Assembly: GCF_905220415.1 (NCBI RefSeq)
Contig: NC_059562.1
Span: forward strand, 2,929,501-2,993,500
Reading direction: 5' to 3'
Length of the DNA stretch: 64,000 nucleotides
From: Colias croceus
Lineage: Eukaryota; Arthropoda; Insecta; Lepidoptera; Pieridae
The notes below the pieces were generated by a model that ran no database searches, was not told the origin of the DNA, and worked only from the letters and a program-made list of their open reading frames with translations. This document shows positions 33,656 through 46,273 of this stretch, piece after piece. Both the position numbers and the translations under genes were made by a program. Each line of letters starts with the position of its first letter. Positions within the stretch are counted from its first letter, which is position 1.

Positions 33656-34284
33656 TATTTTGTAGTATTTTTTACTAAAATACTACAAAACTGCTGTGAT
33701 CGAAAATTGTTCTTGCTTTCTTCTAATAAATTAATGTCATTGTTTTATTAAATATTCTAGATCCGGTCTTAATACATTATTTTGTTTAATAATATGATGC
33801 GGCTAGTGTGCGGCTAGAGGGCAAATGTCTTAAGGTAAAGTAAAACAATATACCTACCTACTTAGGTACTGATATTTTTTTCTTCGAATAAAAATTTGAT
33901 GATAGATCTATTATAATTTATTTTATAAGAATAAGAATATTTTCTGCTAAATAAAATTAAATAAAAATATTGAAAGCTGCAGCAATATTTTTTATGTGTT
34001 ACAATTTAGAAATATTTTGTACTTCATTTAATCTCTCGGAAGCAAACCCTTTGGAAGACGAAAAATCGAGTGGATAAATCAAGCATCGACGCGGCACTTC
34101 ATTTTAACACAAAACCGTTTAACTGAACACGATAAGCAAAATAGCAAAGAAAGCAATACTTAAGTTGTTTTATAAACTTTAAAACATTTTTCACTCAATA
34201 AAAAGCCAAACGGACCCACTTCGTCAATGGTTTAAACCGCACTGTTGACTGTACGTGAACTCTGAATTCGAAGCATGTTCAAGT

Positions 34285-34345
34285 CTCCACATGTGTGAGT
34301 GTATGTACGAATATGTGTATGTGTGTGTGTATGTACGGATTTTTT
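34285..34345. repeat. TG-rich microsatellite
   Basis: Irregular (TG)n/(TATG)n run, for example ATGTGTATGTGTGTGTGTAT. Confidence 0.7.
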
Positions 34346-35215
34346 TACGAGCAAAAATAAATGTGTACATACAATGGATGCTTTTTGCATATATATATTA
34401 TTACACCATATATTATCGATTTTTATCAGTAAGTTGTAAATTCGTTGGTAACAAATATTAGACGTTATATTCCTGAAACCGAACCTATGCGAATACGGGT
34501 ATAGACCGCACGCTTGCATCTAACCTAACGGACTTGTGAGTTGTGACCTGTGTGTCGGTTTGTTATTTTGTGAGGAATATAGGAAATGATTAACAATTTT
34601 TGATGAAAATTAACTAACTTGAAGAAACTTTAGTAGAGGCTTAAGTCATCAAGTTGGTATAAAGAGCCCTATATTAAAAACGTCAAAAAAATCCGTCTTC
34701 TAGAAAAAAGTTGCCTAATGATTAAAGTGGTAAAGTCAGGTCAAGTCAAGACGTTAGTCGAATTTTCGTTAAGAAAATGGATACCTGGGTGGAAACATGG
34801 TGGAGGCCTTAAAAATTACGGATGATTGTATGATAGGTACATATTATTTGTGAAATAGAAAATTGATGTAAAAACATTTATTTACGTTGTGGAGATCCTA
34901 TTTCATGAGATAAAACCTATGGAATATCAGAATGCTAGTGCTGTACAGGTTTTAAATAAGTATTGACTCTTGTTACATGGCACATAAAGAACACATAATA
35001 AAAAGTCCTCTTTATCTATATGTTCATATTATCACAAATATTATTTTCATGAAAATATTATACAAACAAGCATAGTTTATCAGTAATGATAGATTGACGA
35101 ACAGTAAATATTTCCAAATGATAACTGAAAATCATATGCTATGACGTGACCAAGTGTTAAAATATACACAAACAATAAGCACATACCTACAAATAATATT
35201 AGCAGTAATGCAATA

Positions 35216-35452
35216 TCCATACTAATATTATAAATGCGAAAGTAACTCTGTCTGTCTGTCTGTTACTCAATCACGCCTAAACTACTGAACCAATTTTCAT
35301 GAAATTTGGTATGGAGATATTTTGATACCCGAGAAAGGACATAGGCTACTTTTAATCCCGGGAAAATGACGCAATCCCGGAAATCCCACGGGAACGGGAA
35401 CTATGCGGGTTTTTCTTTGACTGCGCGGGCGAAGCCGCGGGTGGAAACCTAG
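35216..35452 (+). mobile_element. Helitron family 1 copy, complete
   Basis: TCCATACTAATATTATAAAT to GTGGAAACCTAG followed by T. It is the longer sister of 139-360, carrying a GGGAAAATGACGCAATCC segment missing there. Confidence 0.75.
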
Positions 35453-35494
35453 TAATCAATAAATGAGCGGAATCCTACCTAACCTACAAACTTA

Positions 35495-35672
35495 CTAGTC
35501 GCACCCTGCGGTTTTACCCCCATTACTCCGCTCCTTATCGATCGTGTAAAAATAGCCTATAGCCCTCCCCGATAAAAGACTTACATGAAATACTGAAATA
35601 ATTTTTAAAATCGAAACCGTAGCTCCTGAGATTACTGCGCTCTACCAACCAACCAAACAAACTCTGCGTTAT
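35495..35672 (-). mobile_element. Diverged Helitron family 2 copy
   Basis: Reverse orientation: CTAGTCGCACCCTGCGGTTT at the 3' tip, ending near CCAAACAAACTCTGCGTTAT. Many substitutions, so an old copy. Confidence 0.6.
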
Positions 35673-36193
35673 AATTCCAATTGCGTTACCTGCAGATTAC
35701 AGTAGACCTCAGATTTTAACAAGTTTAATAATTAGGTATTTAAACCAAAACTTACGAACTGAAAACATTTTTTTCTCTCCATCAATAATAATAATTGATT
35801 GTACCAGTGATAACATTGCATTGTCTTGTAAATACTGCGCTTGAAAGCTCACCTAGATTTACAGGCATTACAACATAACCTTTCGAAAGGAACCCACAAA
35901 TCTCTGCACGTGATTATTGCACAAGAGTGGATCTTATCCATTATTCTAGCTGAAGGTAAAAAAACGTAAATTTTATGCGTTACCTTGCTTAGAATTATTG
36001 GTTTATGCTATTTTTATTATTTATATTATTGCTGATTTTGAGAGGGGATTGTCTATGAGTTGCCAAGGAGAGCAGAAATCTTGATAAAGAAGATACAGGG
36101 GCCATATTATGACCTCTTATTTCCAGACTGTTTACACCGTGAATTGAACTGACTGGCAAATTCATATTATACCATTGAGTATTATATTATAAA

Positions 36194-36521
36194 CTAGCTT
36201 CCGCCCGCGACTCCGTCCGCGCGGATGTCGGTCTTCGCGTGGATGGTTATTTCTCCATTTTGAGTACCTCTGTCAATAACATCTTATAAATATCTATTGG
36301 ACCCAATTCCCAAATACGGCTAGGCCTATAATAATACGCAACGTGTGTTCGCGGTTCTACGGAACAACGTCTATGGATAAAACTGAAAAATTAAGATTAA
36401 TTTTTTTCTACGTATTTTTCCAGGATAAAAAGTATCCTATTTTACGCCCAGGATAATAAGGTATAATTATACCAAGTTTCATCGAAATCGAACCGATAGT
36501 TTTCACGTGATGCCTTCACAT

Positions 36522-36554
<33 letters not shown>

Positions 36555-36672
36555 AATTTTTTTAATCACATATTTGGGTTTGGTATCGATCCAGTATCAC
36601 AGTGCTATTTATTTTTTCAATATTTTCAATGTACAGAATTGACCCTTCTACAGATTTATTATATGTAGGTAT
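36194..36672 (-). mobile_element. Helitron family 3 copy
   Basis: CTAGCTTCCGCCCGCGACTC at the 3' tip in reverse, (CAGA)n near 36522-36553, and CTACAGATTTATTATATGTA at the 5' side. Very similar to the tandem pair at 14791-15750. Confidence 0.75.
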
Positions 36673-36857
36673 AGATACATACCATAATTATTAACCAAGG
36701 CTAGTTACTAGTTATTATTCTGTGCATGTATCTTCTATGGAATACTTTATGTGGTGATGGACTTTGGGTAGAAGCCGCAGATATTTTATATATTTTTATT
36801 TTGTAATTGATATTAGATAAATATAGGGTGAATTATATTGACCGATTGTTACGTAAA

Positions 36858-37048
36858 TCTATACTAATATTATAAAGCTGAAGAGTTTGTTTGTTTGAAC
36901 GCGCTAATCTCGGGATCTACTGGTCCGATTTGAAAAATTCTTTCGGTGTTAGATAGCTCATTTATCGAGGAAAGCTATAGGCTATAGATCATCGCGCTAC
37001 GACCAACAGGAGTGGAGCCACGGGGGTGAAACCGCGCGGAGCAGCTAG
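36858..37048 (+). mobile_element. Helitron family 2 copy, near consensus
   Basis: TCTATACTAATATTATAAAG to GCGCGGAGCAGCTAG followed by T. Along with 602-793 it is the best-preserved copy. Confidence 0.8.
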
Positions 37049-37699
37049 TACATATTACATAATATAGAGCTAAATCAAAGTTCAACACATCGCATGAAAC
37101 TATTGAAGAATGTTAGGTATATAACAAATACCTATACGGATATTATACAGGGTGTAATCAGTCGATTATTCCATAGGTAACTACTATTACAGATATCAAA
37201 AACTTTATTTGACTATAACCACACTATAACTGATATCGAAATTACTTTAGTTTAAGAATAAATTGACAATAACTTTAAAAATATAACGAGAAATATCCAA
37301 ATTCATACATTTAGTTATACATGAATATTGAATATCCAATACATAGAGTAAGAAAGGTTTTTTTATTTATGTTTTTTTTTTTGCTCTAGTCACTTCGCTT
37401 TTAGGGAAAGTTCACTTAGACACTGAAAATAAAGCTCGTCATTGTATTCCACAATGAGGACACAGTATTACAGCTGATAAGGACGTCACTTTGAACATTT
37501 GCTTTGATAACAAAATGTATGGGAACTGCGGGAAATTTCTTTCAATTTGTCTACAGTTTATTATTAAATTAAAATAAAACCTTCATAAAGTTTTATATCG
37601 AATACAAAATGGATACGAAGGTACCATGATGAACATTATCTAGATTCTAGCTTAGGTACCTAATTAATATGTTATTAATTGGTACATTACAGGAAAGAT

Positions 37700-38569
37700 G
37701 AAATAAAACAAAAGCTTTCTCTATGACATTTATTTATAATAATCTTAAATAATTACAGTAAACAAACTTACAAATTGTGTATTAAAAATTTGGTAACATA
37801 AAATAAATCGTACATTATGTTATCAACAGTTAGTATATCTAGTATTCGTAATAATAATTTATGTTAGATAATATTATAGAATATTATAATCTTTGTAACA
37901 AATATAAAATTAACCTCAAATGTAATAAACTATGACTAGCTAATTATTTTCAGGGTTTGTTGATATCGATTGATATGTATTTATTATCAGTACCAAGGGT
38001 ACGTTTTATGTCAATTAATTATTATTAATTTTGATTTTAATTAGAGACTAGGACATTATCCTTAGATAAAGTGAGCTAATCCTAATAAAAAAATGATTAG
38101 CCTGTGCAGTGTGCATATTTAAGAATACACTACTTATTAATATTAATTATTTCATATCAAAATGAATTTTAAGATAAAATACCGACTTTGAACAAAAATT
38201 CAAACCCCAATTTTTATTCGACTAAATTGATAAACTTATGAAAGTAGAGAAAAATATAACGCACTTTGACTGTTAATTAAATGCTAAAATATGTCGTATT
38301 TATGGCTAAGGGATCTTAGATTTAATCTTAGCATAATTAAGTAAATAAATAAATTAATAGGAAACTTATATCAATAAGTAGCTGTTTGCGAAATAAATTT
38401 TTACATCAGCTGCCATATTTACTGTTAAATAATTTTGAATTATTATATTGTTTTGGTACATTTATTTATCGTAAACTTTTCCTCTGTCGCATCACGTATT
38501 GTTCATAATTCCAAAAATTGATTTAACCATGGTGTGTAATCACCGTTAAATGTTTTATCACGACTTATT
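37700..38569 (-). promoter_or_regulatory. Probable 3' UTR of the myofilin-like gene
   Basis: AT-rich sequence after the stop codon at 38570. Minus-strand AATAAA motifs occur near 38461 and near 37728. The latter is followed by GTTTTATTTC, so it could be the main poly(A) site. No other feature seen. Confidence 0.35.
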
Positions 38570-41500
38570 TTAATAGTCTGTAAATCCTTTTGTTTGTCCA
38601 ACGCCATCTAGCGAGACGGGTCTGTAGTAATCTTTCATTTCGCCCCAACCGCGCGGCGCCACATTGAAATTCGGACCAGAGACAAGTGGTAAGCGCGGGC
38701 TTTTTGGAGAAGCATAGACATCGTTTAATTTCGTGGGCGCTAAAGGCACTGGGATTTCGACGTTTTGTAGAGTAATTGTTGGCGGTGAGACTGGGAACGG
38801 TTCCATTTTCGGTATGTTCGATGTATGTTTTAATGCGGATTTGGGATATGTTTTTTGGTTGCGGAGACTAGACGGTGGACGGTACGGCGTGTCGTGGTTG
38901 GCGACCGGTGTCGGCGTAGAGCACGAGTTAGAAGTGTTTCTTCCTGAAATGTTAGTTTTCTTTAGATTAAAATGTATCCTCAACTAAGTAGATTATGATT
39001 ATAATCATGACGTTAATGAGTTAAATCTTTAGATTTCATTGATTTGTCAAATAGAACCGGAAAATTAGGACTCAGCGTGTGGAAATCGAAATAAAATAAA
39101 ATTTATGAAATCTACCAAAGCTAATTATAATCAATGCTTAACTATAAAAATCTCCTCGTTGGAGGCTTCAACATTCTACTCCAGCAAATCAAAACATATA
39201 TTTCATCATCATCAGCCCATATACGTTCCCACTGCTGGGACACGGGCCTCCTATGAGGGTACAGGCCATAATCCACCACGCTGGCATATATTTACATAAC
39301 ATTAAATATATATATTTACAGATAAAACGAATCATACCTCGTCCTTCATGTACCCACTTGACGGAGCGCTTCTTCCTGTTCACATACATGCTCTGCCCCT
39401 TGGACATGTGGTTGCTGGAGTCAGATAGCGACTTGGAGATAGCACGAGCGAGGTCCATCTGCTCCTTGACTGTCGGGTGCACGCCGGGCACGTAGAATGC
39501 TGATGATGCGAAGGTTTTCTCTGGAAATTTCGTTAAGAAATTCTTAATTTCCTTCTAAAAGTTGACTTTTTTTATTACTACTAGAGAACAGTAGGTAAAA
39601 GAAGTCTCAAATGATAATACCCCAAGGAAAAATCAACATAGGATATCATCATCATCATCACATCACTGTCAGCCTACACTCGTCCACTGCTGGACATAGG
39701 CCTCAGTCATGGCACGCCACTGAGCCCGGTCGTTTGCTCGTTGTCGCCAGTTTTGACCAGCAACCCTGCGGATGTCGTCACACCACCGTGTAGCGAGGCG
39801 TCCTACGCTACGTTTACCGAGCCGCGGTCTCCACTCTAAGACATATGTGCCCCAGCATAGGATATGAAGAAAAGTTTTTATTTTTTTTAAATCATCGCTT
39901 TTGTTACGAATAGTCTACACTCTAAAGTGATGACAACCGTAAAAACGCTTGTGTAAGTCATAAGTGTTTATTGTAACAAAATAACTGGGTCACATAGACA
40001 GCTGGCGGATGTATGTTTAGATCTTCATGCTGATGATTACAAGGATTCTTATTAAAATTGCAATCCATTTCAATTAAATTTGATGACCTAATTTATTCAA
40101 TAAACACTTCTGAGTATTACCTCCAGTTCAAGGCTGACTCATAACTTTGAACTGAACTTGGGTCTAGCATTCAAGAACGATAAGATATGACGACAATGGC
40201 CAAGGAACTACAGCTGATAGCGCACATTTCGAGCCAAGCTATACGCATTTGCATTCATTATTACGTAGGTTTAAGGTATTCATTATATAGTGTTTCTTAC
40301 GTTACGTTTCTTTATTCTAAAATAATAGCAGCAAAAAAGTATATCTTACAACGAATTAAAGGCAAACACCTTGATAAAATAATAAAATGAAGGCGATTGC
40401 GTCAAATAATGTTTTCTAATGCCCACTGTTAGGTACCAGAATATATTAAAAGCGTACGGTTAGAAGTTTTGGCGCATTGGCAAGTTGCCAAAATGCAACA
40501 AACAAATGGACAACAAGAAACAAACATCGGAAATAGAGCTGGTCATTAATAAGATCTATCGTCACAATACAGCCATGAACCATAGAGAATTTAAACTACC
40601 TATACGCATTTCGAAATGTCTTCGTAGAAGACCAGTAACTGCGCATGAACCTTCTGAGAGGAGCTGTAGTTGAGTCAGTTTAAAGGAACTAAATATTTTG
40701 AATTAGTTGTACTATATTTAATGGCAACCAAGTACCAAAAATTTTCAGGAAAACTTCTATCATGTCAACTTTCATCACACTTTTAAAACTAGGTCAGTTG
40801 CTATTTAAACTTATGTAGATTTAAGCAACATAAGACATTCCGACTTCCGGAAATGTGAAGAGCTTACTTAGCCATTATTCAACAGAAACTCATTATTATT
40901 TTTATCCAGTTTGCTCACAGTATCTTATCACAAGCTTGCAACCTAATAGCTTAATCCTTGACGTCATCTCTACAAATAAGCAGAGCCACTTCAAGTCTGG
41001 TATCAATCTGTCTGCCACGCTGTCTGACATTTTGTAATCTGTCAGTTTTATAATAAACCAATAATAAACTCTTCCTGGAGCGTGGCGAAAATGATGGACA
41101 TATCGACATTATGGGAGCGGAACAAATGTCACATGGTAGTACCAGTTTTAAAGCTGTAATGAAATATTATGAAAATGCCACTGCACAACTAGGAGCTTAT
41201 AGAATCCTATGTCAATGACAATTTAATACTATAAAGTTCTATGAAAATAAGTTAAAAGTCTAAGGATATGAAATGAGACAGAAAATACTACAAAATGTAT
41301 AAGTTAGTAGGTATTCCAGAATAAGAAACTGAACTCGCAATGATAATAATATGCAGTAAAACGCTTTAGGTACTGTAGTATGGTACTTTTTAATTAATTT
41401 AGGTATATGTGCACACAAAAAAAAAGCATTCCGAGGTTTGGTAACTGGACAACATTGTAAAAAATCTTACCGAATTTACGATCTTTCTTGATGATATGCT

Positions 41501-44500
41501 CCTCTGCATCAGGCGCCGGGGTAAATATCTTGTTAAGGTCCACTTCCTTATCGCCCACTATGATTGGTTTGTTTTCTAAGTCTTCCTGAAAATGTTATCA
41601 TTAATTTTTAGGCATTTTGTTAAAATTGTGTTTAGATAGATCTACTACAGTCATACTAGTCTACAATTCTATGAAAATTAACTACACTACCGCCACTACC
41701 TATATGTTTAAGTGTGTCTACAATTTAAATTATATTATTTAGTTTAAAGTGTTTGGTTTGGTTCGTAACTTTGTACTTACTTATGAACATTATATAAAAA
41801 TTATTTTATAAATACTTCTATAATAAGGCTAAGTCGTGAACTTCCAAGACCCGCAAAACTAGAGCAAAAGTCGATGTTAATAAAAATATGTTTTTAATCC
41901 ATTTTTTTATGTAATTTAGCGAATGGTTCTGTTTGTAAAGTGTGGCATTGCTGTGTTATTCTGATGTCATTTACTGTAAATAAAAAATCTTATATGTAAT
42001 GATAATTGATCGTCATTGCTCAAAAACGTTTTTAATATTATGATGAAATGCGAAAAACATAAAAGAATATCGTTCACAGACTGCTACAGGACATTGTTAT
42101 CAATTTTTACACAAAAAGAATAAGAAATAGTTTTAGAAATTAAAGACTTTTTAACGGATTTTAAACGCGATTTATTCATTACATTATTTTCCCGACGTTT
42201 CGAAGTTCGAGACCGTCTCCCCGTGACCACGCTCGCTGTAAAGTGTTCGAAACGTCGGGAAAATAATATAATGAATAAATCGCGTTTAAAATCCGTTAAA
42301 AAGTCTTTAATTTATAATTGTATAATACTCGCGTAAAATCAAACCCTAGAAATAGTTTTGTAAAATAGTTTAGGTACCTACGCACTAACTAAATAGTAGA
42401 AGAAAGAGAAAATACGCATATTTTTATGCGATTCACAATTTAATTCATACGTAGAGCAGTATATTACAATTTACAATATACTGTGTAATTTATTAAGATA
42501 TATTTAATCATAAATTATGTAGAATAAAAATAATTTCTACCTTTGCTTAGTTAGTAAAATGAAAATTCATGCAAATTCCTGTCATGCTTCTCGTTTTTTT
42601 TTCGAAATAGGTTACAGTACCTATTACGTATAGTAACATTTTATTACATTACCAAGGTAATGAAAATGAATGTAACTAAAAATTATAATTACAGGATGCG
42701 TTCGTTGTTATAATATATTAACAAAATATACGTGTTAAAAATTGTTAGTAATAAATAGCAAAACAAACAGCTGTTAAAAATTAGAATAATTGCAGTGTTA
42801 AAAATAAAGTAGTAGGTAGGTATAAAAGTATTGTACAGTAAATTAAGTACCCTTTAATTCTACACAAGAGAAAAAAATCGTATATACACGGGCTTTTGCC
42901 AATAATGTCAAAATGACCGTATTTACAAAATGGAACTAATGTTTTTTTTTTTTTTTTTTTCTTACAAGAGGTTCCTCCGGTGGCGGTAAGGTTGCATCCT
43001 GCGAAGGCTCTGCATCGTTCTGTGTCAGTGATAATTTTCACTTTAATTTATTTATTTTGCATAGAAAAAGATAGATTATTACAAAAAAAAAAACTTCGCC
43101 AATGTACATTATGACTGTTTAAAATTGTCATTGTTTGCAATGTACATAAAATTACTAAATGTCGAATATTTATTGATTCATCAAAAATACTTTTTTAAAT
43201 ATTTCGGTTACTTTACATTGAAATTACCTGCATAATCTTATATTAATTTTATATCTTGATTAGCATCTAGTTAATCAATATAGATTATGTTAAGATGATC
43301 CTAGTTACAGAATTTAATTACATTTTCAAATTAATTAACATTATTTTATGCATGCTTGCCGCCTGTCGTTTTGTAATCTGTATTTAAATTGACAGTAGTT
43401 TTGGCGCTAATCCAAGAGCCAAATATGCCGGGTAGCGATAAACAGCAATCTTTACTTTTTGTGTTGTGGATTGAGGGCGGCACGTCTGTTGAATGATCCA
43501 TGAGAGAAATCTGAATTTTTCTCGAAACGTCTTTTGTTTTTGAGTCTTTAATTTATGTAAAGTACGATCGGTATGCAAAAGTCGGTACATTGAATTTTAA
43601 AAGATGTAGTTTTTGTTTTTGTAGCGTTCGGGGGTTTTTCCTAATTTTTTCTGACGAAGGCAAGATATGTAGGAGACAATGAAAATTACACGCTAAAAAG
43701 TGTTTTAAAATTATAACAAATCCTAATACATACATCCTTAAAAATTAATATCAAGAAGAACAAATATATACCTAAATATTAATTATTTAGCAATTTTATT
43801 TTGTAAAATAACGTATGGACAAACTATTTACGGAATTATCGTAAATTATCTCAATCGTATATCAATATTCATATCATCTTAAATTTTTTCGGCAACCTCA
43901 AGTACTCAGGTCATTGGAACTCTTGTACATTGAACGTAATTAACCAGGCATTATTTTTAACCGTGTTGGCGGTGGGTTCGATGCCCGGTGTTCAGTTCAG
44001 TCCTAGGTCGCACTTAGTAAATAAAACAGGTGGATAATTAGGTTAACGAAAATTATGTCTAAGTATATAAAATCACTAGCCAATATCAGTATATCATAAT
44101 TAGCTCCAGCTGTTATTAGATAGATTAATCAACGTCTTATTCAATATAGGTTACCTATATAATGCTGTGTCGAAGGAACATGGTCTTAGTAAATCAGTTG
44201 TCGTGTTTTGTAAATACATATAATAACATACCTACTACATAATACTAATTTTAAAAACATATGGCCTTATAGGTATTATAATAAAAAGAAAGCCCTAGTA
44301 GCGAATATAGAGAAATAAGATAATTTTTAAGAATAGCTTACAAAAGAGATACACATGGTCCCTTATCTTTTCCTCCACGAGGAATTTCATTTACCACATT
44401 ATACGAATATTTAATTTTGTTAAAAATTGCATTTATGAAATACACATGCATCTTTACTACTTATAATTTTCGTAGAAACGTATATTTTTTCCTTATTCAC

Positions 44501-46273
44501 CAAACTTTTTTTCGTATAATCCTCTCTTATTAGTTAATTATCTATACATATAATAAATCTGTAGAAGGGTCAATTCTGTACATTGAAAATATTGAAAAAA
44601 TAAATTGCAGGGGGTGTTACTAGATCGATACCAAACCTAAATAGGTATGTGATTAAAAAATTTTTTGTCTGTCTGTCTGTCTGTATGTGAAGACATCACG
44701 TGAAAACTAACGATTCGATTTCGATGAAACTTGGTATAATTATACATTATTAGCCTGGGCGTAAAATAGGATACTTTTTATCCTGGAAAAATACGTGGAA
44801 AAAAAGATCTTAATTTTTCAGTTTTATCCATAGACGTTGTTCTGTAGAACCGCGAACACACGTTGCGTTACCCGCAGTGAATTCTTTTTTAATTATAGGA
44901 TGTCATTGTCAGAGTTACTCAAAATGGAAAAATAAACCATCCACGCGAAGACGGACATCCGCGCGGACGGAGTCGCGGGCCGAAGAAAACTTAACAAACT
45001 TTCATCGAGATTTCATCACATTGTTTTAAACTAAGCAGATATAATTAGGTAGATTACTAACATGACCTAATCCTTAATGTTTGCCAAGGTTTGTAATAAT
45101 TAATCATTCAAAATAAAATTAACTATTGTAGGTATATTTACATACGGCATGTTCATAATCATTGCCTTGTTTGTAATGAAATAATTACTTACAAATGCAT
45201 ATTTTATGATTTACTGCAGTGCCTATAAACATTTTAAATGAAAGATAACTAAATCCTGAGACAAAAGAAATGTTTCTGAATATATCTAAAATCTACAAAC
45301 TACATTACGATTTAAGGGAACATAATTATTCATTGTACAGTCATGTACATTGTACAGTCGTATAACAGTATATTATGTAGATGGTAATGAGCTAGCCTTT
45401 ACTGTTAGCCAATTACAATGATATTGGGAACATCGCATCCTTACATAGTGTTGATAAATAATTTCGATCACTGTTGTCATGATTCCGCCTACATAAACTA
45501 TTGTCTACGCTTCAAGGTTCTACTAGAATCTATTTTCACCAGCTCTGGAGACGCGCCAGAAGAAACTGCAATCTCTATAGTCTTAATGCTTACAACATAT
45601 TAGTAATTAATTCCTGAACCCTTTGATGTAAATCAAATGTTGTCTGTCCGAGATTTTGGCTTCCGTATTCAACACCAGTGTTTGGGATGATTCATGGGCT
45701 AGAAATTTTTTTTCAGCGTGGGTTTTACATCGTTTGTTTCAAGCATATATACCTCGATAAGAAGATTGAATACATTATTTAGAATTTAATAAAGATACCG
45801 CTACTTTTTGAAATTGATGTCATATTGTAAATGTGCTTAGACGGCTTAGCATATAATTTATTTGTTAATCTGTGCTTATATTAGGTAAGCTATAATATAC
45901 ATTAAACTAATATCAATAATATAAATAAATATATGTAATAAGGTGATATGTAGCAAATATAAATATACCATACAATAGGGGATCCAATACGCCTCCTTGC
46001 AGCACACCCGGTTAGAAGCTTATAACTAATTGAAATAAATCAACTTACCCAACTTACAGGGAATAACTTATAACTGAGGTTCGTAAGGAATTCCTTTTTT
46101 TGAGGGTCAAACATGTCTGAGGGCTTGAAACCGCGCTTTGTGATGAGAGTGCTGTTCACACTGGAGGAGCTTTTGACGTCGTCGAAGGCGTCCTTGTGGA
46201 CCACTCGATCATTTATCTTGTGGATACTCGACATTTTGTTGGAGGAAAACTGACTCTCGCTTATTGTCATCAT
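38570..46273 (-). CDS. Mf: Myofilin-like muscle thick-filament protein
   Basis: Myofilin is an insect thick-filament protein of striated muscle. I join five minus-strand exons: 46058-46273, 42966-43019, 41471-41585, 39338-39520 and 38570-38943. GT/AG borders and phases all close, giving 313 residues from MMTISESQFSSNKMSSIHK. It has no signal peptide, membrane segment or enzymatic motif. It is rich in charged, Ser and Pro stretches: PDAEEHIIKKDRKFEKTF, the basic KGQSMYVNRKKRSVKWVHEG in exon 4, and a proline-rich C-terminus with NFNVAPRGWGEMKDYYRPVS before the end. I recognise the exon 3-5 text as myofilin-like from memory of the family, not from a search; another Z-disc or sarcomere adaptor is the alternative. 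The gene structure is firmer than the name. The 54-nt exon 2 (NDAEPSQDATLPPPEEPL) is in phase and could be a cassette. Introns hold LINE fragments, a foldback element and a Helitron. Confidence 0.75.
39205..39290 (-). mobile_element. LINE 3'-end fragment
   Basis: The plus strand reads CATCATCATCAGCCCATATA, then CCCACTGCTGGGACACGGGC and ATAATCCACCACGCTGG. This is the ATC-repeat end typical of lepidopteran non-LTR elements. In the myofilin-like intron 4, about 50 bp from the exon 4 donor. Confidence 0.55.
39645..39852 (-). mobile_element. RTE-like LINE fragment with the end of its coding region
   Basis: The minus strand reads in one frame LEWRPRLGKRSVGRPATRWC, then DDIRRVAGQNWRQRANDRAQ and WRAMTEAYVQQWT before the (ATC)n end. 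This is the usual C-terminus of an insect LINE reverse transcriptase. The 5' part is absent. In intron 4 of the myofilin-like gene. Confidence 0.7.
42137..42313. mobile_element. Foldback MITE with about 68-bp arms
   Basis: The arm AAATTAAAGACTTTTTAACG through TTTTCCCGACGTTTCGAA is repeated inverted as TTCGAAACGTCGGGAAAATA through CGTTAAAAAGTCTTTAATTT. The loop is about 45 nt (GTTCGAGACCGTCTCCCCGT and on). The near-perfect arms indicate recent origin. In intron 2 of the myofilin-like gene. Confidence 0.85.
44541..44987 (+). mobile_element. Helitron family 3 copy, 3' end lost
   Basis: TCTATACATATAATAAATCT to GCGCGGACGGAGTCGCGGG. It has a (TCTG)n run near 44667-44690 but is missing the CTAG terminus. 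In intron 1 of the myofilin-like gene. Confidence 0.7.

Larger units (their letters stand above)
32155..37700. other. Intergenic, repeat-rich
   Basis: Contains a LINE 3' tail, a TG-rich stretch and four Helitrons, listed separately. No coding frame here is convincing. Confidence 0.6.

Noticed and set aside
39189..39491. 100-codon minus-strand frame as a complete gene
   Set aside because: It spans exon 4 of the myofilin-like gene plus intronic LINE sequence; the splice donor at 39337 ends the coding part.
40187..41220. Several 60-67-codon plus-strand frames
   Set aside because: Inside an intron of the myofilin-like gene, AT-rich, without splice or homology support.
43965..43990. B-box-like GGGTTCGATGCCCGG
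   Set aside because: No A box or cloverleaf nearby; at best a SINE scrap.
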